64,000 bases of DNA, taken from Chryseobacterium sp. ERMR1:04. GTDB lineage: Bacteria; Bacteroidota; Bacteroidia; Flavobacteriales; Weeksellaceae. Of this stretch, positions 42,601 to 51,748 are shown in pieces. The stretch is taken from assembly GCF_001297705.1 (NCBI RefSeq), contig NZ_LIRF01000008.1:496001-560000 (forward strand), written 5' to 3'. How positions within the stretch are numbered: position 1 is the first letter of the stretch; every line of letters starts with the position of its first letter. Position numbers and translations under genes: made by a program. A model generated the notes under the pieces. That model was not told where the DNA came from and searched no databases. It saw only the letters and a list, made by a program, of their open reading frames with translations.

Positions 42601-42958
42601 GTCTATTTCCAATGCCGTATTATTAATTACCAATGCTGAACAACTGAGAAAACATAACGGAAATGCCTTATTATCTGCCAGAGAAGCGGCTGCATTACGA
42701 CTAAGACCTATTGTAATGACTGCTTTAGCAATGGTTGTAGGAATGGTTCCTATGGCATTGGGATTAGGAGAAGCAGGAGATCAGGTATCTCCTTTAGGAA
42801 GAGCCGTAATCGGAGGATTAATCGCCTCTACCTTTGCTGCTCTGTTTATTCTTCCACTTGCATTTGCTTGGGGACAAGGTAAAACAAGCACTCAAAGTGT
42901 TTCTCTGGATCCTGAAGATGAAGAAAGTATTCACTTTATTCCTGAACTTTTAAAATAA
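39689..42958 (+). CDS. RND-family efflux permease with EF-hand loop
   Basis: This 1089-aa inner-membrane pump has the RND plan: first helix (about 10-30), a large periplasmic loop, helices 2-6 (about 335-490), a central cytoplasmic linker, helix 7 (about 555), a second periplasmic loop and helices 8-12. It is most like multidrug or HAE-type exporters. The linker contains a canonical calcium EF-hand loop: Asp531, Asn533, Asp535, Gly536 and Glu542 (nt 41279-41314). It is third in the operon after the broken tolC and is followed by the adaptor gene. Confidence 0.9.
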   Translation: MNLIRFALRKPITILVLVAGLFFFGIRSASSIKVDIFPKLDLPVIYVSHPFSGYTPQQMEAFFAKQYINIFLFVNGIKSIETKNIQGLTLMKINFYPGTNMAQAAAELNSFSTRIQAAFPPGSNPPFIIRFDASTLPVGQLVLSSDKRNNNELLDLANVYVRSTFTSIPGIVSSPPFGGNIRTVVVNANPDLLRQHNLTPDQLVESLRLNNQTAPSGNVRIGDKYYITPTNTMIKNVKDFGNIPLYKGGVQNLYLKDVATVTDGADVTSGYALVNGRRSVYLSIAKSADASTWDVVQNLKKQLPQIQSNLPDDVKVSFEFDQSTYVINSVKSLLSEGTIGALLTGLMVILFLGDIRGALIVILTIPICIISSVLFLNLFGQTINIMTLSGLALAIGILVDESTVTIENIHQHFDMGKPKALAIWDACKEIAFPKLLILFCILAVFAPAFTMEGIPGSLFLPLALAIGFSMIISYFLSQTFVPVMANWIMKIKHHKAKDGHIMTDAEELKAAGLSDENDTWSQKEILLQQEDSNRDGKVSLFEKVRFRYLKFLDRIMPFRKIVVSIYIVLTLALVALVLNSIGRDVLPQVNGSQFQVRMRIPDGTRIEQTELQTLKLLDGIKGIVGKDNISITSAYVGNHPNLFSVSPIYLWMAGSHETVLQVGLKEGFHTNLDDLKDKIREKAKSINPQMKLSFEPIELTEKILSQGSPTPIEVRLSGRSKEANEAYAKKVETELKKIPYLRDVQIGQSIKYPSIDITVDRIRAAQLGIDMTDISRSLVASTSSSRYTEKNIWTDEKAGYSYNVQVQVPENKMNSKAEIAGIPLLRNSNRPNLGDVATLKDSFTYGETDNLGAMPMLTVTANLNHTDLGKASRDVQKVIDNLGELPRGLNVGLIGMSQTLNDTLTSLQSSLVIAIMVIFLMLAANFQSFKVSGVVLVTVPAVLFGALALLIVSGSTLNLQSYMGIIMSVGVSISNAVLLITNAEQLRKHNGNALLSAREAAALRLRPIVMTALAMVVGMVPMALGLGEAGDQVSPLGRAVIGGLIASTFAALFILPLAFAWGQGKTSTQSVSLDPEDEESIHFIPELLK

Positions 42959-42982
42959 AACAAAGCTATTAATACCATCAAT

Positions 42983-44089
42983 ATGAATCGATTATATCAT
43001 TATATCATCCCGACCATCATCGTAGCTTTCAGTTTACAAAGCTGTGAACAGAACAAAGCCGAAGTAAAAAAAGCAGCTCCTCAAGCAGCTCCAGACATAG
43101 AAGCTATTAATCCTAAGCAGGGAGATTTTGCCTCTTCTACAACAATTCCCGGGGAGCTACAACCTTTCCAAAAAGTAGATGTATATGCTAAAATCAGCAG
43201 CTTTGTTAAAAAGCTTTATGTGGATGTAGGAAATGAAGTTGTGGCCGGACAACTCTTAGCTACTTTAGAGGCTCCTGAAATGAATGCCCAGCAAAGTGCT
43301 GCCGCTTCCACATTAAAGTCTAAAGAAGCTATTTATATTGCCAGTAAAGCAAAATATGACCGTTTAAAAGAAACGAGTAAAACCCCGGGAACTATTTCTG
43401 CGCTTGATCTGGAACAGGCTCTTGCCTCGCAAAGATCAGATATGGCGCAGTTAGAAGCTGCCAAAGCCTCTTACCGAGAAGTTATTGATGTTAAAAATTA
43501 TCTTCAGATCAGAGCACCATTCAGCGGAAACATTTCTACGAGAAATGTAAGTGCCGGAGCCTACGTGGGTCCATCAGGAAAAGGATCTGAGCTTCCGTTG
43601 TTTAGTTTAGTACAACAGAGCAAACTTCGTTTAATCGTGAATGTTCCCGAATCCTATACCGGAAGTCTTAATAAAGACGGGCAAATAAAATTCTCTGTAC
43701 AATCTATTCCCGGAGAAACCTATACTGCAAAAGTATCAAGATTTTCAGGAGCATTAGACAATCGTTTGCGATCACAATCCGTAGAAATGGATGTTTACAA
43801 TACAGACAAAAGATTATTACCCGGAATGGTAGCCAATGTGATCCTTCCTTTAAGTGATCACAATAAAGCACTGTCTGTTCCTACTTCTGCGGTGTTAAAT
43901 TCTACTCTGGGCGTATTTGTCATTCGCGTAGAAAAAGATAAAGCACATTGGATTCCTGTTACCTCAGGTATTTCTAATGGAGATACCACCACCATTATTG
44001 GGAATGTAAATTCGGATGATGTTATTGTAAAGGCTGCTACAGAAGAGATTCGTGATGGCCAAAGTATTAAAGTAAAACTTTCAAAATAA
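42983..44089 (+). CDS. RND efflux periplasmic adaptor lipoprotein
   Basis: This is a 368-aa membrane-fusion protein. The N-terminus is a lipoprotein signal with lipobox LQSC, followed by an Ala/Pro linker. A lipoyl half-motif (VDVYAKISSFVKKLYVDVGNEV), a coiled hairpin (about 95-165), the second lipoyl half (IRAPFSGNIS) and beta-barrel domains follow. It bridges the RND pump to the TolC channel. The order channel, pump, adaptor is less common than adaptor first. It ends the operon. Confidence 0.9.
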   Translation: MNRLYHYIIPTIIVAFSLQSCEQNKAEVKKAAPQAAPDIEAINPKQGDFASSTTIPGELQPFQKVDVYAKISSFVKKLYVDVGNEVVAGQLLATLEAPEMNAQQSAAASTLKSKEAIYIASKAKYDRLKETSKTPGTISALDLEQALASQRSDMAQLEAAKASYREVIDVKNYLQIRAPFSGNISTRNVSAGAYVGPSGKGSELPLFSLVQQSKLRLIVNVPESYTGSLNKDGQIKFSVQSIPGETYTAKVSRFSGALDNRLRSQSVEMDVYNTDKRLLPGMVANVILPLSDHNKALSVPTSAVLNSTLGVFVIRVEKDKAHWIPVTSGISNGDTTTIIGNVNSDDVIVKAATEEIRDGQSIKVKLSK

Positions 44090-44249
44090 GAAGATTATTA
44101 ATGAAATGTTAAAAATGATTTAATACTTTTTTGTCTCGCAACATCTAAAAAAGTGCTGAAACAGAGAAAACGGAAACATTTTGTTAAGAAATCATAATAA
44201 AAAAAACCAAAGTCTTATGAAAAAAAGGACGTTGTGGATTGTTTTTCCT

Positions 44250-44282
44250 TAACATACGTATATTATATGTTAAAATATGTTA
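44250..44282 (+). promoter_or_regulatory. possible operator: TAACATA / TATGTTA repeats
   Basis: TAACATA (44250-44256) and TATGTTA (44266-44272) form an inverted repeat, and TATGTTA recurs 10 bp on (44276-44282), one helical turn. It lies about 50 bp before the -7 box of the C40 gene. The 44090-44382 gap holds nothing else I can name. Confidence 0.35.
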
Positions 44283-44332
44283 AATGCAGAACCTGACAAT
44301 AATCATATTAGGACTCTTTTGATTGGAATCTC

Positions 44333-44340
44333 TACTTTTG
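44333..44340 (+). promoter_or_regulatory. -7 box of C40 peptidase gene
   Basis: TACTTTTG matches the consensus, 42 bp before the first candidate ATG (44383). Confidence 0.45.
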
Positions 44341-44382
44341 TAAGGCTTTTGAAATAAATATCCCTTTAACACGGTAATAAAT

Positions 44383-45099
44383 ATGTATATGAAGAAAAGA
44401 GTTTTGTCTTATTTAGTAGCTTTAGTTTCTACAGTTTCACTACAATCTTGCGTTACAAATTATGTAGTTTCAAAACCAGCAACTTACTCTAAAGAATACA
44501 AAACAGATGCCAAACTAGCTTCACTTGATACAAACAAAATGGAGCAGGATAAGCAGAGATTGATCAACTCATTTCTTGCAGAAAAGGCGGCATCTATAGC
44601 AAATGCAAAAAATTCTATTAAGAATGCAGGCATTGCAAAAGTTATTAAGTATAATAAAACAATAGACAATATCCTAACGGAAGCTGAAACATACCTAGGA
44701 ACTCCTTACAGATACGGAGGAATGACAAGAAACGGTATAGATTGTTCAGCTTTTGTGCTTTCTGTATTTGGAGCAGCAGCAGGACTTAGCTTACCAAGAG
44801 TAGCAGCCTCTCAGTCTCAGGAAGGAGAAAAAATAGAAAAAGAGAATCTTCAGAAAGGTGATCTAATTTTCTTTTCTCACGGCAGAAGAATTTCTCACGT
44901 AGGTATTGTAGAGAGTGTTTCTGAAGAAGGTGAAGTAAAATTCATCCATGCAGCCACTTCGAAAGGAGTCATGATATCTTCTCTTAATGATTCTTATTGG
45001 GGACCTAAATTTAGATTCGCAAAAAGAGTGATCAATGAAAACGGAGAAGCTTATAACAACCTAGCTGCAATAACAGCGACAACAGCAACAAGTTTTTAA
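44383..45099 (+). CDS. NlpC/P60 (C40) peptidase lipoprotein
   Basis: This is a 238-aa lipoprotein: signal with lipobox LQSC, a Lys/Ala/Glu helical spacer, then an NlpC/P60 domain (about 105-225). The catalytic Cys is in GIDCSAF, the His in RISHVGIV and a further His in FIHAAT. Such enzymes cut gamma-D-Glu-DAP bonds in cell-wall peptides, often as hydrolases that allow wall growth. ATG 44389 is an equally good start, two codons in. It is single, with its own terminator. Confidence 0.88.
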   Translation: MYMKKRVLSYLVALVSTVSLQSCVTNYVVSKPATYSKEYKTDAKLASLDTNKMEQDKQRLINSFLAEKAASIANAKNSIKNAGIAKVIKYNKTIDNILTEAETYLGTPYRYGGMTRNGIDCSAFVLSVFGAAAGLSLPRVAASQSQEGEKIEKENLQKGDLIFFSHGRRISHVGIVESVSEEGEVKFIHAATSKGVMISSLNDSYWGPKFRFAKRVINENGEAYNNLAAITATTATSF

Positions 45100-45124
45100 T
45101 TTTAAATAATTGATTTAAATAATG

Positions 45125-45156
45125 AAGCCTTCAAAAATTTTGAAGGCTTTTTTATT
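45125..45156 (+). terminator. terminator of C40 peptidase gene
   Basis: A perfect 12-bp stem AAGCCTTCAAAA / TTTTGAAGGCTT around one A is followed by a T-tract. Confidence 0.85.
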
Positions 45157-45179
45157 GTTTTATATTCTCTAGGTTTACC

Positions 45180-45761
45180 CTAGCTATTTCTCTCTATCTG
45201 AATATCGAGCTTATACAAAAGACCATGCACTTCAGAAAGGGAGAATTTAGCCTTTTTAAGCTTGTTTACGTTCGGATCTATAGAATAATTGATGGATGTT
45301 CTGAAATCCGTTTTTTCAAGGTTTGTATTAACGAAAACAGCACCCGCCAAATCACTGTTGGTAAAGACAGCGCCGGAAAGATCACATTCTTCAAAATCAA
45401 CCTCTATTAACTTTGAATTTTTAAATAATGTCTTTTTAATCGTTGTTTTATAAAAGGTAGAATTATTGAGAGAGCATTCGTCAAACTTAAATGATAATCC
45501 AAATTCATTGCAATCGCTAAACTGAAGTCCGAACATCTTAGATTCTTTAAAAATAACATCACGAAAAGCCGTATTAGAAAGCTTTGCCATACTTAAATTA
45601 CATTCGATGAACTCACAGTCGGTAAATTTACATTCGGATAGATTTACATATTCAAAATTACAATTACGGAAAGTACAGTTTTCATCCTCTCCTTTTTCCA
45701 ATGGAGCTTTTCCAAAATCTATATTGTCGAAGTTTTGGTCCAGAACGTAGGCTTCTCTCAT
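45180..45761 (-). CDS. pentapeptide-repeat protein
   Basis: This is a 193-aa right-handed beta-helix protein made of pentapeptide repeats centred on Phe/Leu (CTFRNCNFEYVNLSECKF, then CDLSGAVFTNSDLAGAVF). A break near residue 85 (SDCNEFGLSFKF) separates two coils, the layout of Qnr-type and related proteins that mimic DNA and bind gyrase. Length is close to Qnr, but the loops differ and resistance function is not shown. It is a single gene on the minus strand, 85 bp downstream of the rodA stop. Confidence 0.8.
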   Translation of the reverse strand: MREAYVLDQNFDNIDFGKAPLEKGEDENCTFRNCNFEYVNLSECKFTDCEFIECNLSMAKLSNTAFRDVIFKESKMFGLQFSDCNEFGLSFKFDECSLNNSTFYKTTIKKTLFKNSKLIEVDFEECDLSGAVFTNSDLAGAVFVNTNLEKTDFRTSINYSIDPNVNKLKKAKFSLSEVHGLLYKLDIQIERNS

Positions 45762-45846
45762 AAAGCTTTATGATTTTATTTGAATGATTGATTATTTGTA
45801 ACTAAGAAATAAAAAAGATGATTGTAAACTTCCAGCATCTAGCCTT

Positions 45847-47076
45847 TTAAACCAAACTGTTTTTATCAGCATAATTTAATTTAAAGAAAACAAAAGTCAT
45901 GATAGAAAAGGCCAGTAATGAACTTCCTCCATAACTAAAGTAAGGCAACGGAATCCCAACGGTTGGGAAAAGCCCCATAACCATTCCTAAATTGATCGTA
46001 AAGTGCATCAAAAGAATAGAGGCAAAACAATACCCAAAAACACGATTAAACGTAGATTTCTGCTTTTCTGCGAGATAATAGATTCTTCCAATAAAAACCA
46101 TATAGGCAAGAACCAAAGCTGCACTTCCTACGAAGCCCCACTCTTCTCCTACCGCACAGAAAATATAATCGGTTTGCTGCTCAGGAACAAATTTCCCTTG
46201 CGTTACCGAACCTTGGCGATATCCTTTTCCTAAAACTCCTCCGGAACCAATTGCTGTTTTAGAATACAATAAGTTATACCCCGAGGTATCTCTAAAGGCT
46301 TTCTCACCTTTATAAAGAACTTCAATTCTTTCTCTTTGGTGTTTGGGAAGTTTTTCTAAAATATAGGGTGAGCCAAAAGCTAAACCACACAATAAAAGAA
46401 TAGATCCGGCAATACCTCCTATGGAAAGAACATCCCAAGACATTTTATAATAGTTCATGGCAATCCAGCCGCCCGCAATTAATAATATAGCGATAACAAT
46501 GTAAATAGGATCTACAGCCAGCGACACTAAGAATACGCCTGCAAAAAGAAATCCTACTCCGAAAAGTAACCCATTCAATCCTTCTCGGTACAAAGCAATA
46601 AAAAAGGCTACGAAAACCAACATGGAGCCCACATCCGGAATGGCTAAAACAACTGCTGCAGGAATACCAATAATGGTTAAAACAGTCAACAGAGATTTCC
46701 TATTTTTTAAATTAAAATCTGGCCCTGAGACATAGTTTGCCACCATAAGAGTTGTACTAATCTTAGCAAATTCTACAGGCTGCATCGTAAAGCTACCGAA
46801 TTTATACCAGTTTTTCTGCCCCATAATCTCCTTTCCAAAAGGGAAAAGGCCAATAAGAAGCAAAACGCCTCCGATATAGAAAATACCAGACATGTTTTCG
46901 AAGAACTTACTTCTGCCCACAAATATTATCAAGCCCACAAATAGAGAAATACAGAAAAAAATCAATTGTTTTTCTCCTAATTTCTGATCAACGCTATAAA
47001 TATTGGCAATCGCAAAAATGCAAAGCATGAAGTATAAACTAAGACCTAATTTATCTATTCCCTCTGTCCATTTCAT
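45847..47076 (-). CDS. rodA: rod shape-determining protein RodA
   Basis: This 409-aa SEDS-family membrane protein has about ten helices and polymerises glycan strands in side-wall synthesis with PBP2. The conserved loop DVGSMLVF, the extracellular stretch with FVPEQQTDYIFCAVGEEWG, and the C-terminal GIPLPYFSYGGSS motif are intact. It overlaps mrdA by 4 bp and is last in the elongasome operon. Confidence 0.93.
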   Translation of the reverse strand: MKWTEGIDKLGLSLYFMLCIFAIANIYSVDQKLGEKQLIFFCISLFVGLIIFVGRSKFFENMSGIFYIGGVLLLIGLFPFGKEIMGQKNWYKFGSFTMQPVEFAKISTTLMVANYVSGPDFNLKNRKSLLTVLTIIGIPAAVVLAIPDVGSMLVFVAFFIALYREGLNGLLFGVGFLFAGVFLVSLAVDPIYIVIAILLIAGGWIAMNYYKMSWDVLSIGGIAGSILLLCGLAFGSPYILEKLPKHQRERIEVLYKGEKAFRDTSGYNLLYSKTAIGSGGVLGKGYRQGSVTQGKFVPEQQTDYIFCAVGEEWGFVGSAALVLAYMVFIGRIYYLAEKQKSTFNRVFGYCFASILLMHFTINLGMVMGLFPTVGIPLPYFSYGGSSLLAFSIMTFVFFKLNYADKNSLV

Positions 47077-49103
47077 TGTTTAGTGGTTTTGATGTTTTTA
47101 GTTTCTTCGTCTATCTTTTTTTGCAATTTTGCTTTTTGTTCTTTAATGAAATTAAGACTATCCTGCTTTCTTTTTAATTTAACAGAATCAGGTTTAGGAT
47201 CTATATATAAACCTTTACGTTTTAAATCTGCAACCCACTGTCTTTTATACTCAGGCATGAAGCTTGAGGTTGTCATCTTTTTGTAAAGATTTTCTCTCTT
47301 TACATCTCCTGTAATATATTTTTCAGCAATCACGGTACAAGCCGGACCTGCCCAAGTGGCCCCAAAACCAGCGTGCTCCATTACTGCAACTACAACTATT
47401 TTAGGTTTATCTGCCGGAGCAATCAATACAAAAATCGAGTTATCCTTTCCTTGAGGAACCTGCGCGGTACCCGTTTTTGCTAACTGAGTGAAGTCATTTG
47501 ATTTTAATCCTCTCGCTGTACCTCTTAACACCACGGCTTCCATTCCTTTTAAAACGGGTTCGAAATGTTTAGGATCAACAAGCGTTTTATGTTTCGTTTT
47601 AAATCTTTTATCAGGATTTGGTTTCCCATCAATTGATTTTACAATATGAGGCGTATAATACCATCCTTTATTCGCAATAGCACCAACATAGTTAGCCAAC
47701 TGCAAAGGAGTTACTAAAACGTCACCTTGTCCCATTCCGTTAAATACCGCTCCTGTAGCCAAAGCATCCCAGTTTTTAGGATCTTTTTTAGCGCCACTTG
47801 CTTTATAAATGGACTGCATTCTTTTTTCATAAAACTCCCCGGAAGGAATTCTTCCTTTTGCGCCTACCGCCAAGTCATTGTTCAAAAACTCTCCTACTCC
47901 AAAACTGTTTAGAATTCCTTTCCATTCATCGACTCCTTTCGAAGGGTTTCCCGGATATTTATTCATAATCGCTAAATAAGCGTATGAGAAGTAACAGTTA
48001 CTTGATATTTGTATTGATGGAATCAAAGGATCTGCACCACCGTGCCCTTTAATTCTTAATCCTCTATAATTAAAACCTCCTCCACAAGGGAAAACAGTCT
48101 TTTCATCCATCACGCCCATCTGCATTCCTGCAAGTGCCGTTAACAATTTGAAAGTGGATCCCGGAGGATAAGCTGCTTGAAGCGATCGGTCAAAAGTTGG
48201 TTTGTTTTCGTAGAGCGTATCTTTCGATAATGCGTATAAATTTCTAGACTTATTGGGTCCGGTAAATAAATTGGGATCAATATCCGGTCCGGTAGCTAAG
48301 GTTAAAATTTCCCCATTATTAGGATCAATCGCCACAATAGCTCCATGCTTATTCACAAGCATTTCTTCGGCCATTCTTTGAAGATCATAATCAATAGTAA
48401 GCGTAATATCTTTACCCGTTATTACATCTTTATCTAATGAACCGCCTTTATAAGAACCAATATTTCTAAGCCTGATATCTTTCTGAATATATTTAATTCC
48501 TTTTACCCCACGAAGTTCTTTTTCGTATGATTTTTCAACTCCGGATTTACCGATGAAATCTCCAGGTAAATAATAGGTAGAATCTTTCTTAATATCTCTT
48601 TCGTTTACCTCACTGGTATATCCTAAAAGGTTTCCTGAAGTAGAAACTTCATATTGTCTTTGAGGTCTTGAAACAATACTGAAAGCTGGATATTTAAATA
48701 TAATTTCCTGTACTCTGGCAATATCTTCTCTGCTGAGGTCCTTTATAAAAGTCATCGGAGTCAGCTTAGAGTAATATTTTTCTTTTTTAATAACCGTAAT
48801 TTTCTTAATAAAATCATTTTTATTGATACCCATCAAGCTACAGAAAGCAATCGTATCAAAATCAGGTTTCATTAAAGCTTCCGTAAAAGAAATTTCATAC
48901 GCAGGTTGGTTCCCCACCATGATCTTACCATTTCTGTCAAACACCACTCCTCGTTGAGGGATAACGTACTCCGTTTTAATGGAAGTATTAGCCGCATTCA
49001 ATGCATACCGGTCGGTAAACAACTGTAAATAAGCAAGTCTCGCTACAAAAATTATAGCGATAACAGCAAGCACGGAAAAGATTTTTAAATAACGTGTGTT
49101 CAA
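47073..49103 (-). CDS. mrdA: penicillin-binding protein 2
   Basis: This 676-aa class B PBP cross-links side-wall peptidoglycan as RodA's partner. A single N-terminal membrane helix is followed by the pedestal domain and the transpeptidase domain, with the PGSTFK (S-x-x-K), SSNCYF (S-x-N) and KTGTAQ motifs. The C-terminus carries a Lys-rich tail of about 60 residues, longer than in many homologues. It overlaps both neighbours by 4 bp, implying translational coupling. Confidence 0.93.
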   Translation of the reverse strand: MNTRYLKIFSVLAVIAIIFVARLAYLQLFTDRYALNAANTSIKTEYVIPQRGVVFDRNGKIMVGNQPAYEISFTEALMKPDFDTIAFCSLMGINKNDFIKKITVIKKEKYYSKLTPMTFIKDLSREDIARVQEIIFKYPAFSIVSRPQRQYEVSTSGNLLGYTSEVNERDIKKDSTYYLPGDFIGKSGVEKSYEKELRGVKGIKYIQKDIRLRNIGSYKGGSLDKDVITGKDITLTIDYDLQRMAEEMLVNKHGAIVAIDPNNGEILTLATGPDIDPNLFTGPNKSRNLYALSKDTLYENKPTFDRSLQAAYPPGSTFKLLTALAGMQMGVMDEKTVFPCGGGFNYRGLRIKGHGGADPLIPSIQISSNCYFSYAYLAIMNKYPGNPSKGVDEWKGILNSFGVGEFLNNDLAVGAKGRIPSGEFYEKRMQSIYKASGAKKDPKNWDALATGAVFNGMGQGDVLVTPLQLANYVGAIANKGWYYTPHIVKSIDGKPNPDKRFKTKHKTLVDPKHFEPVLKGMEAVVLRGTARGLKSNDFTQLAKTGTAQVPQGKDNSIFVLIAPADKPKIVVVAVMEHAGFGATWAGPACTVIAEKYITGDVKRENLYKKMTTSSFMPEYKRQWVADLKRKGLYIDPKPDSVKLKRKQDSLNFIKEQKAKLQKKIDEETKNIKTTKQ

Positions 49104-49606
49104 ACTTTTTGTTTGATTTTAAAGATTAATGCGTAAATAACGATAAATATAAAGGAAATTATACTTGTTACCACCACATTAAGTAAAATTTCAAAAAATC
49201 TGCTAAACTTAAAGAATTCAATATACTGTACTAAAAGTTGGTGCAAAAATATACTTGAAAACAGAAACAGCAAAAACTGCGCCCATTGAAGGGATTGAAA
49301 AGAAAAAAAGTCTGTAGAGGTATCTGTAGACGTCCTGAAAATCAAGGTTCTGAAATAAGCAATTAGCGTTGTTGCAAACGCGTTGATCCCCCATGAAGAC
49401 AAGAATGCATCCACAGAAAGACCGATTAAAAAACTGAGTGCTAAAAACTGATATTTATTTCTAAAAAAAGGATAAAACATAACGAACACAGGATATAATA
49501 CCGGAGTATATTTCCCGAAAATAGTTATCCTGTTCAATACAAAGACCTGTAATGCAACAAGAAATATCATGATTAATATGTCCGTAAATAAAGTCCTGCT
49601 AATCAT
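49100..49606 (-). CDS. mreD: rod shape-determining protein MreD
   Basis: This is a 168-aa protein with five or six membrane helices, the usual MreD size. The sequence itself is little conserved across bacteria; the call rests on size, topology and position between mreC (8-bp overlap) and mrdA (4-bp overlap). It is an elongasome membrane component. Confidence 0.85.
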   Translation of the reverse strand: MISRTLFTDILIMIFLVALQVFVLNRITIFGKYTPVLYPVFVMFYPFFRNKYQFLALSFLIGLSVDAFLSSWGINAFATTLIAYFRTLIFRTSTDTSTDFFSFQSLQWAQFLLFLFSSIFLHQLLVQYIEFFKFSRFFEILLNVVVTSIISFIFIVIYALIFKIKQKV

Positions 49607-50453
49607 TTTCCTTTTTTATTACAGCTTGCATTGTATCTTGAATCTTTTGTACCTCAGCTTTCTTAAGATTTTTAACCACGAATACTTTGTTCAAAGCACC
49701 CATTTTTTCACTTAGCTCAACTGAAATATCCCAAAAACCTGTTTTATTGTCAACGGAGTATCCCGCAATAGTACCAATCATCACTCCTTTAGGGAAAATT
49801 GCCGACTTACCGTCTGTTACCACGGTATCACCAATTTTCAAGGCTACATATTTAGGAACATCTGACAAGTGCATTACTCTGGAGTTATCTCCATTCCAAG
49901 TTAATGTTCCAAAATATCCTGAGCTTTTAAGAGCTGCATTAATTCTTATATTATTCACACTTAAAACAGACTGAACCAGGGCGTAACTATCTGTAGCATT
50001 GATCACGATTCCCGCAACACCTTTAGGAGCCATAACTCCCATTTGTGGAAACACGCCATCTCTCTTACCACGGTTAATGGTAAAATAGTTATTTCTTCTG
50101 TTAATACTATTGAAAACTATCTCTCCGTCTACAAATGTGTAAACCTGACCTCCTCCTAAAGTATCATGCACTCTTTTGAATACAGGATTCTTGGCGCCCT
50201 CTTTTCCATAGAGTTCCACCATCAAAGCCTTATTTTGAGCAACAAGATCTTCATTGATCTGTTTAAGCTTAAGATAAGTAACCCCTTCATCAATATATCC
50301 GGAAACCCTAGAGTTCAACGCGGCTGATTGGCCGGCGACCCAAGATTTCTGCATGGCATTTTTAGAGAATATCAGAACCAGAGCAACAATTTGCAAGAAA
50401 ATAAAGAAGACAAAAAGAGAGTTCTTCGAAAATAATCTCAGCAAAAATCCCAT
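49599..50453 (-). CDS. mreC: rod shape-determining protein MreC
   Basis: This 284-aa protein has one N-terminal membrane helix (about 12-30), a periplasmic coiled coil (about 55-80) and a beta-barrel domain with the family GVVGIV-like turn (GVAGIVINAT) and a SRVMHLSDVP segment. MreC links the cytoplasmic MreB filament to PBP2. It lies 27 bp after mreB and overlaps mreD. Confidence 0.92.
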   Translation of the reverse strand: MGFLLRLFSKNSLFVFFIFLQIVALVLIFSKNAMQKSWVAGQSAALNSRVSGYIDEGVTYLKLKQINEDLVAQNKALMVELYGKEGAKNPVFKRVHDTLGGGQVYTFVDGEIVFNSINRRNNYFTINRGKRDGVFPQMGVMAPKGVAGIVINATDSYALVQSVLSVNNIRINAALKSSGYFGTLTWNGDNSRVMHLSDVPKYVALKIGDTVVTDGKSAIFPKGVMIGTIAGYSVDNKTGFWDISVELSEKMGALNKVFVVKNLKKAEVQKIQDTMQAVIKKEND

Positions 50454-50480
50454 TCAGATAAAGTGTCGTAAAAGTTAAAA

Positions 50481-51506
50481 TTATTTAATTAAGAAATTGA
50501 ATTTATCCATATTCTTAAGCGCAATACCTGTTCCGCGAACTACAGCTCTTAACGGATCTTCTGCCACGAAAACAGGAAGACCGGTCTTTTTGTGTAGTCT
50601 GTCTGCCAAACCTCTTAACAAAGCACCACCACCAGCAAGATAAATACCTGTTTTATAGATATCAGCTGCCAATTCCGGAGGTGTTAAAGAAAGAGTTTCC
50701 ATTACAGAATCTTCAATCCTGATAATAGATTTATCCAGCGCACGTGCAATTTCTTTATAGCCAACCATAATTTCTTTTGGCTTACCAGTGATAAGGTCTC
50801 TACCTTGTACCGGAATATCTTCAATATCTACATCAAGATCTTCAACAGCAGAACCTACTTCAATTTTCACTCTTTCAGCTGTTCTTTCTCCGATGTAAAG
50901 ATTATGGTGCGTTCTTAGGAAATAAGCAATATCGTTTGTAAATACATCCCCTGCAATTTTCACAGATTTATCACAAACAATACCTCCTAAAGCTACCACA
51001 GCAATTTCTGTAGTACCGCCACCTATGTCGATGATCATATTACCTTCAGGTTTCTGAACATCAATCCCAACTCCTATTGCAGCTGCCATTGGTTCATAAA
51101 TCAACCTTACTTCTTTTGCATTTACTTTTTGTGCAGAATCTCTTACCGCTCTTTTCTCAACCTCTGTAATTCCTGAAGGAATACAGATCACGATTCTTAG
51201 AGCAGGCTGAATGAATCTACCTTTGATCCCAGGAATTTTTTTGATAAACTCCTTAATCATGTGTTCAGAAGCATGAAAATCTGCAATAACCCCGTCTTTC
51301 AAAGGACGAATAGTTTTGATATCTTCATGAGTTTTCCCCTGCATATGCTTCGCCTGTTCCCCTACAGCAATAGGTTTACCCGTAGAACGCTCAATTGCAA
51401 CAATTGAAGGCTGATCTATAACAATTTTGTTATTATGGATAATAAGCGTGTTGGCAGTTCCTAGGTCTATCGCAATTTCTTGCGTAAACATATCGAATAA
51501 ACTCAT
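50481..51506 (-). CDS. mreB: rod shape-determining protein MreB
   Basis: This 341-aa actin homologue forms membrane-bound filaments that direct side-wall growth. It shows the phosphate-1 loop IDLGTANTLI, the connect/phosphate-2 motif IDIGGGTTEIAV, and the adenosine loop GGGALLRGL. It is first in the mreB-mreC-mreD-mrdA-rodA operon. Confidence 0.97.
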   Translation of the reverse strand: MSLFDMFTQEIAIDLGTANTLIIHNNKIVIDQPSIVAIERSTGKPIAVGEQAKHMQGKTHEDIKTIRPLKDGVIADFHASEHMIKEFIKKIPGIKGRFIQPALRIVICIPSGITEVEKRAVRDSAQKVNAKEVRLIYEPMAAAIGVGIDVQKPEGNMIIDIGGGTTEIAVVALGGIVCDKSVKIAGDVFTNDIAYFLRTHHNLYIGERTAERVKIEVGSAVEDLDVDIEDIPVQGRDLITGKPKEIMVGYKEIARALDKSIIRIEDSVMETLSLTPPELAADIYKTGIYLAGGGALLRGLADRLHKKTGLPVFVAEDPLRAVVRGTGIALKNMDKFNFLIK

Positions 51507-51530
51507 ATTTTTCTTCTGATTTTAAGAATA

Positions 51531-51538
51531 CAAAGATA
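51531..51538 (-). promoter_or_regulatory. -7 box of the mreB operon
   Basis: The minus strand reads TATCTTTG, 24 bp before the mreB ATG. Confidence 0.55.
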
Positions 51539-51732
51539 TAAATTTAAGGCTACTAAAGAAACTTCATAAGCATATAATTTGGTTAAAATTTGGTTAAAAT
51601 TCTAAATTATTTGCTAAGTATTGAAATAATATTTTTAGAAGACGGAAAGCAAAGCCCTACATAGTGGCGATTTATAGTTTTTCACGATAATTATCATATA
51701 CATTATCAGAAAATAATTAATAAAAAAAGCCT

Positions 51733-51740
51733 TAAATTTG
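51733..51740 (+). promoter_or_regulatory. -7 box of hemA
   Basis: TAAATTTG matches the consensus and ends 8 bp before the ATG at 51749, so the leader would be a few bases at most. The rest of the 51507-51748 gap is AT-rich and shows nothing else. Confidence 0.55.
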
Positions 51741-51748
51741 CAACGCTT

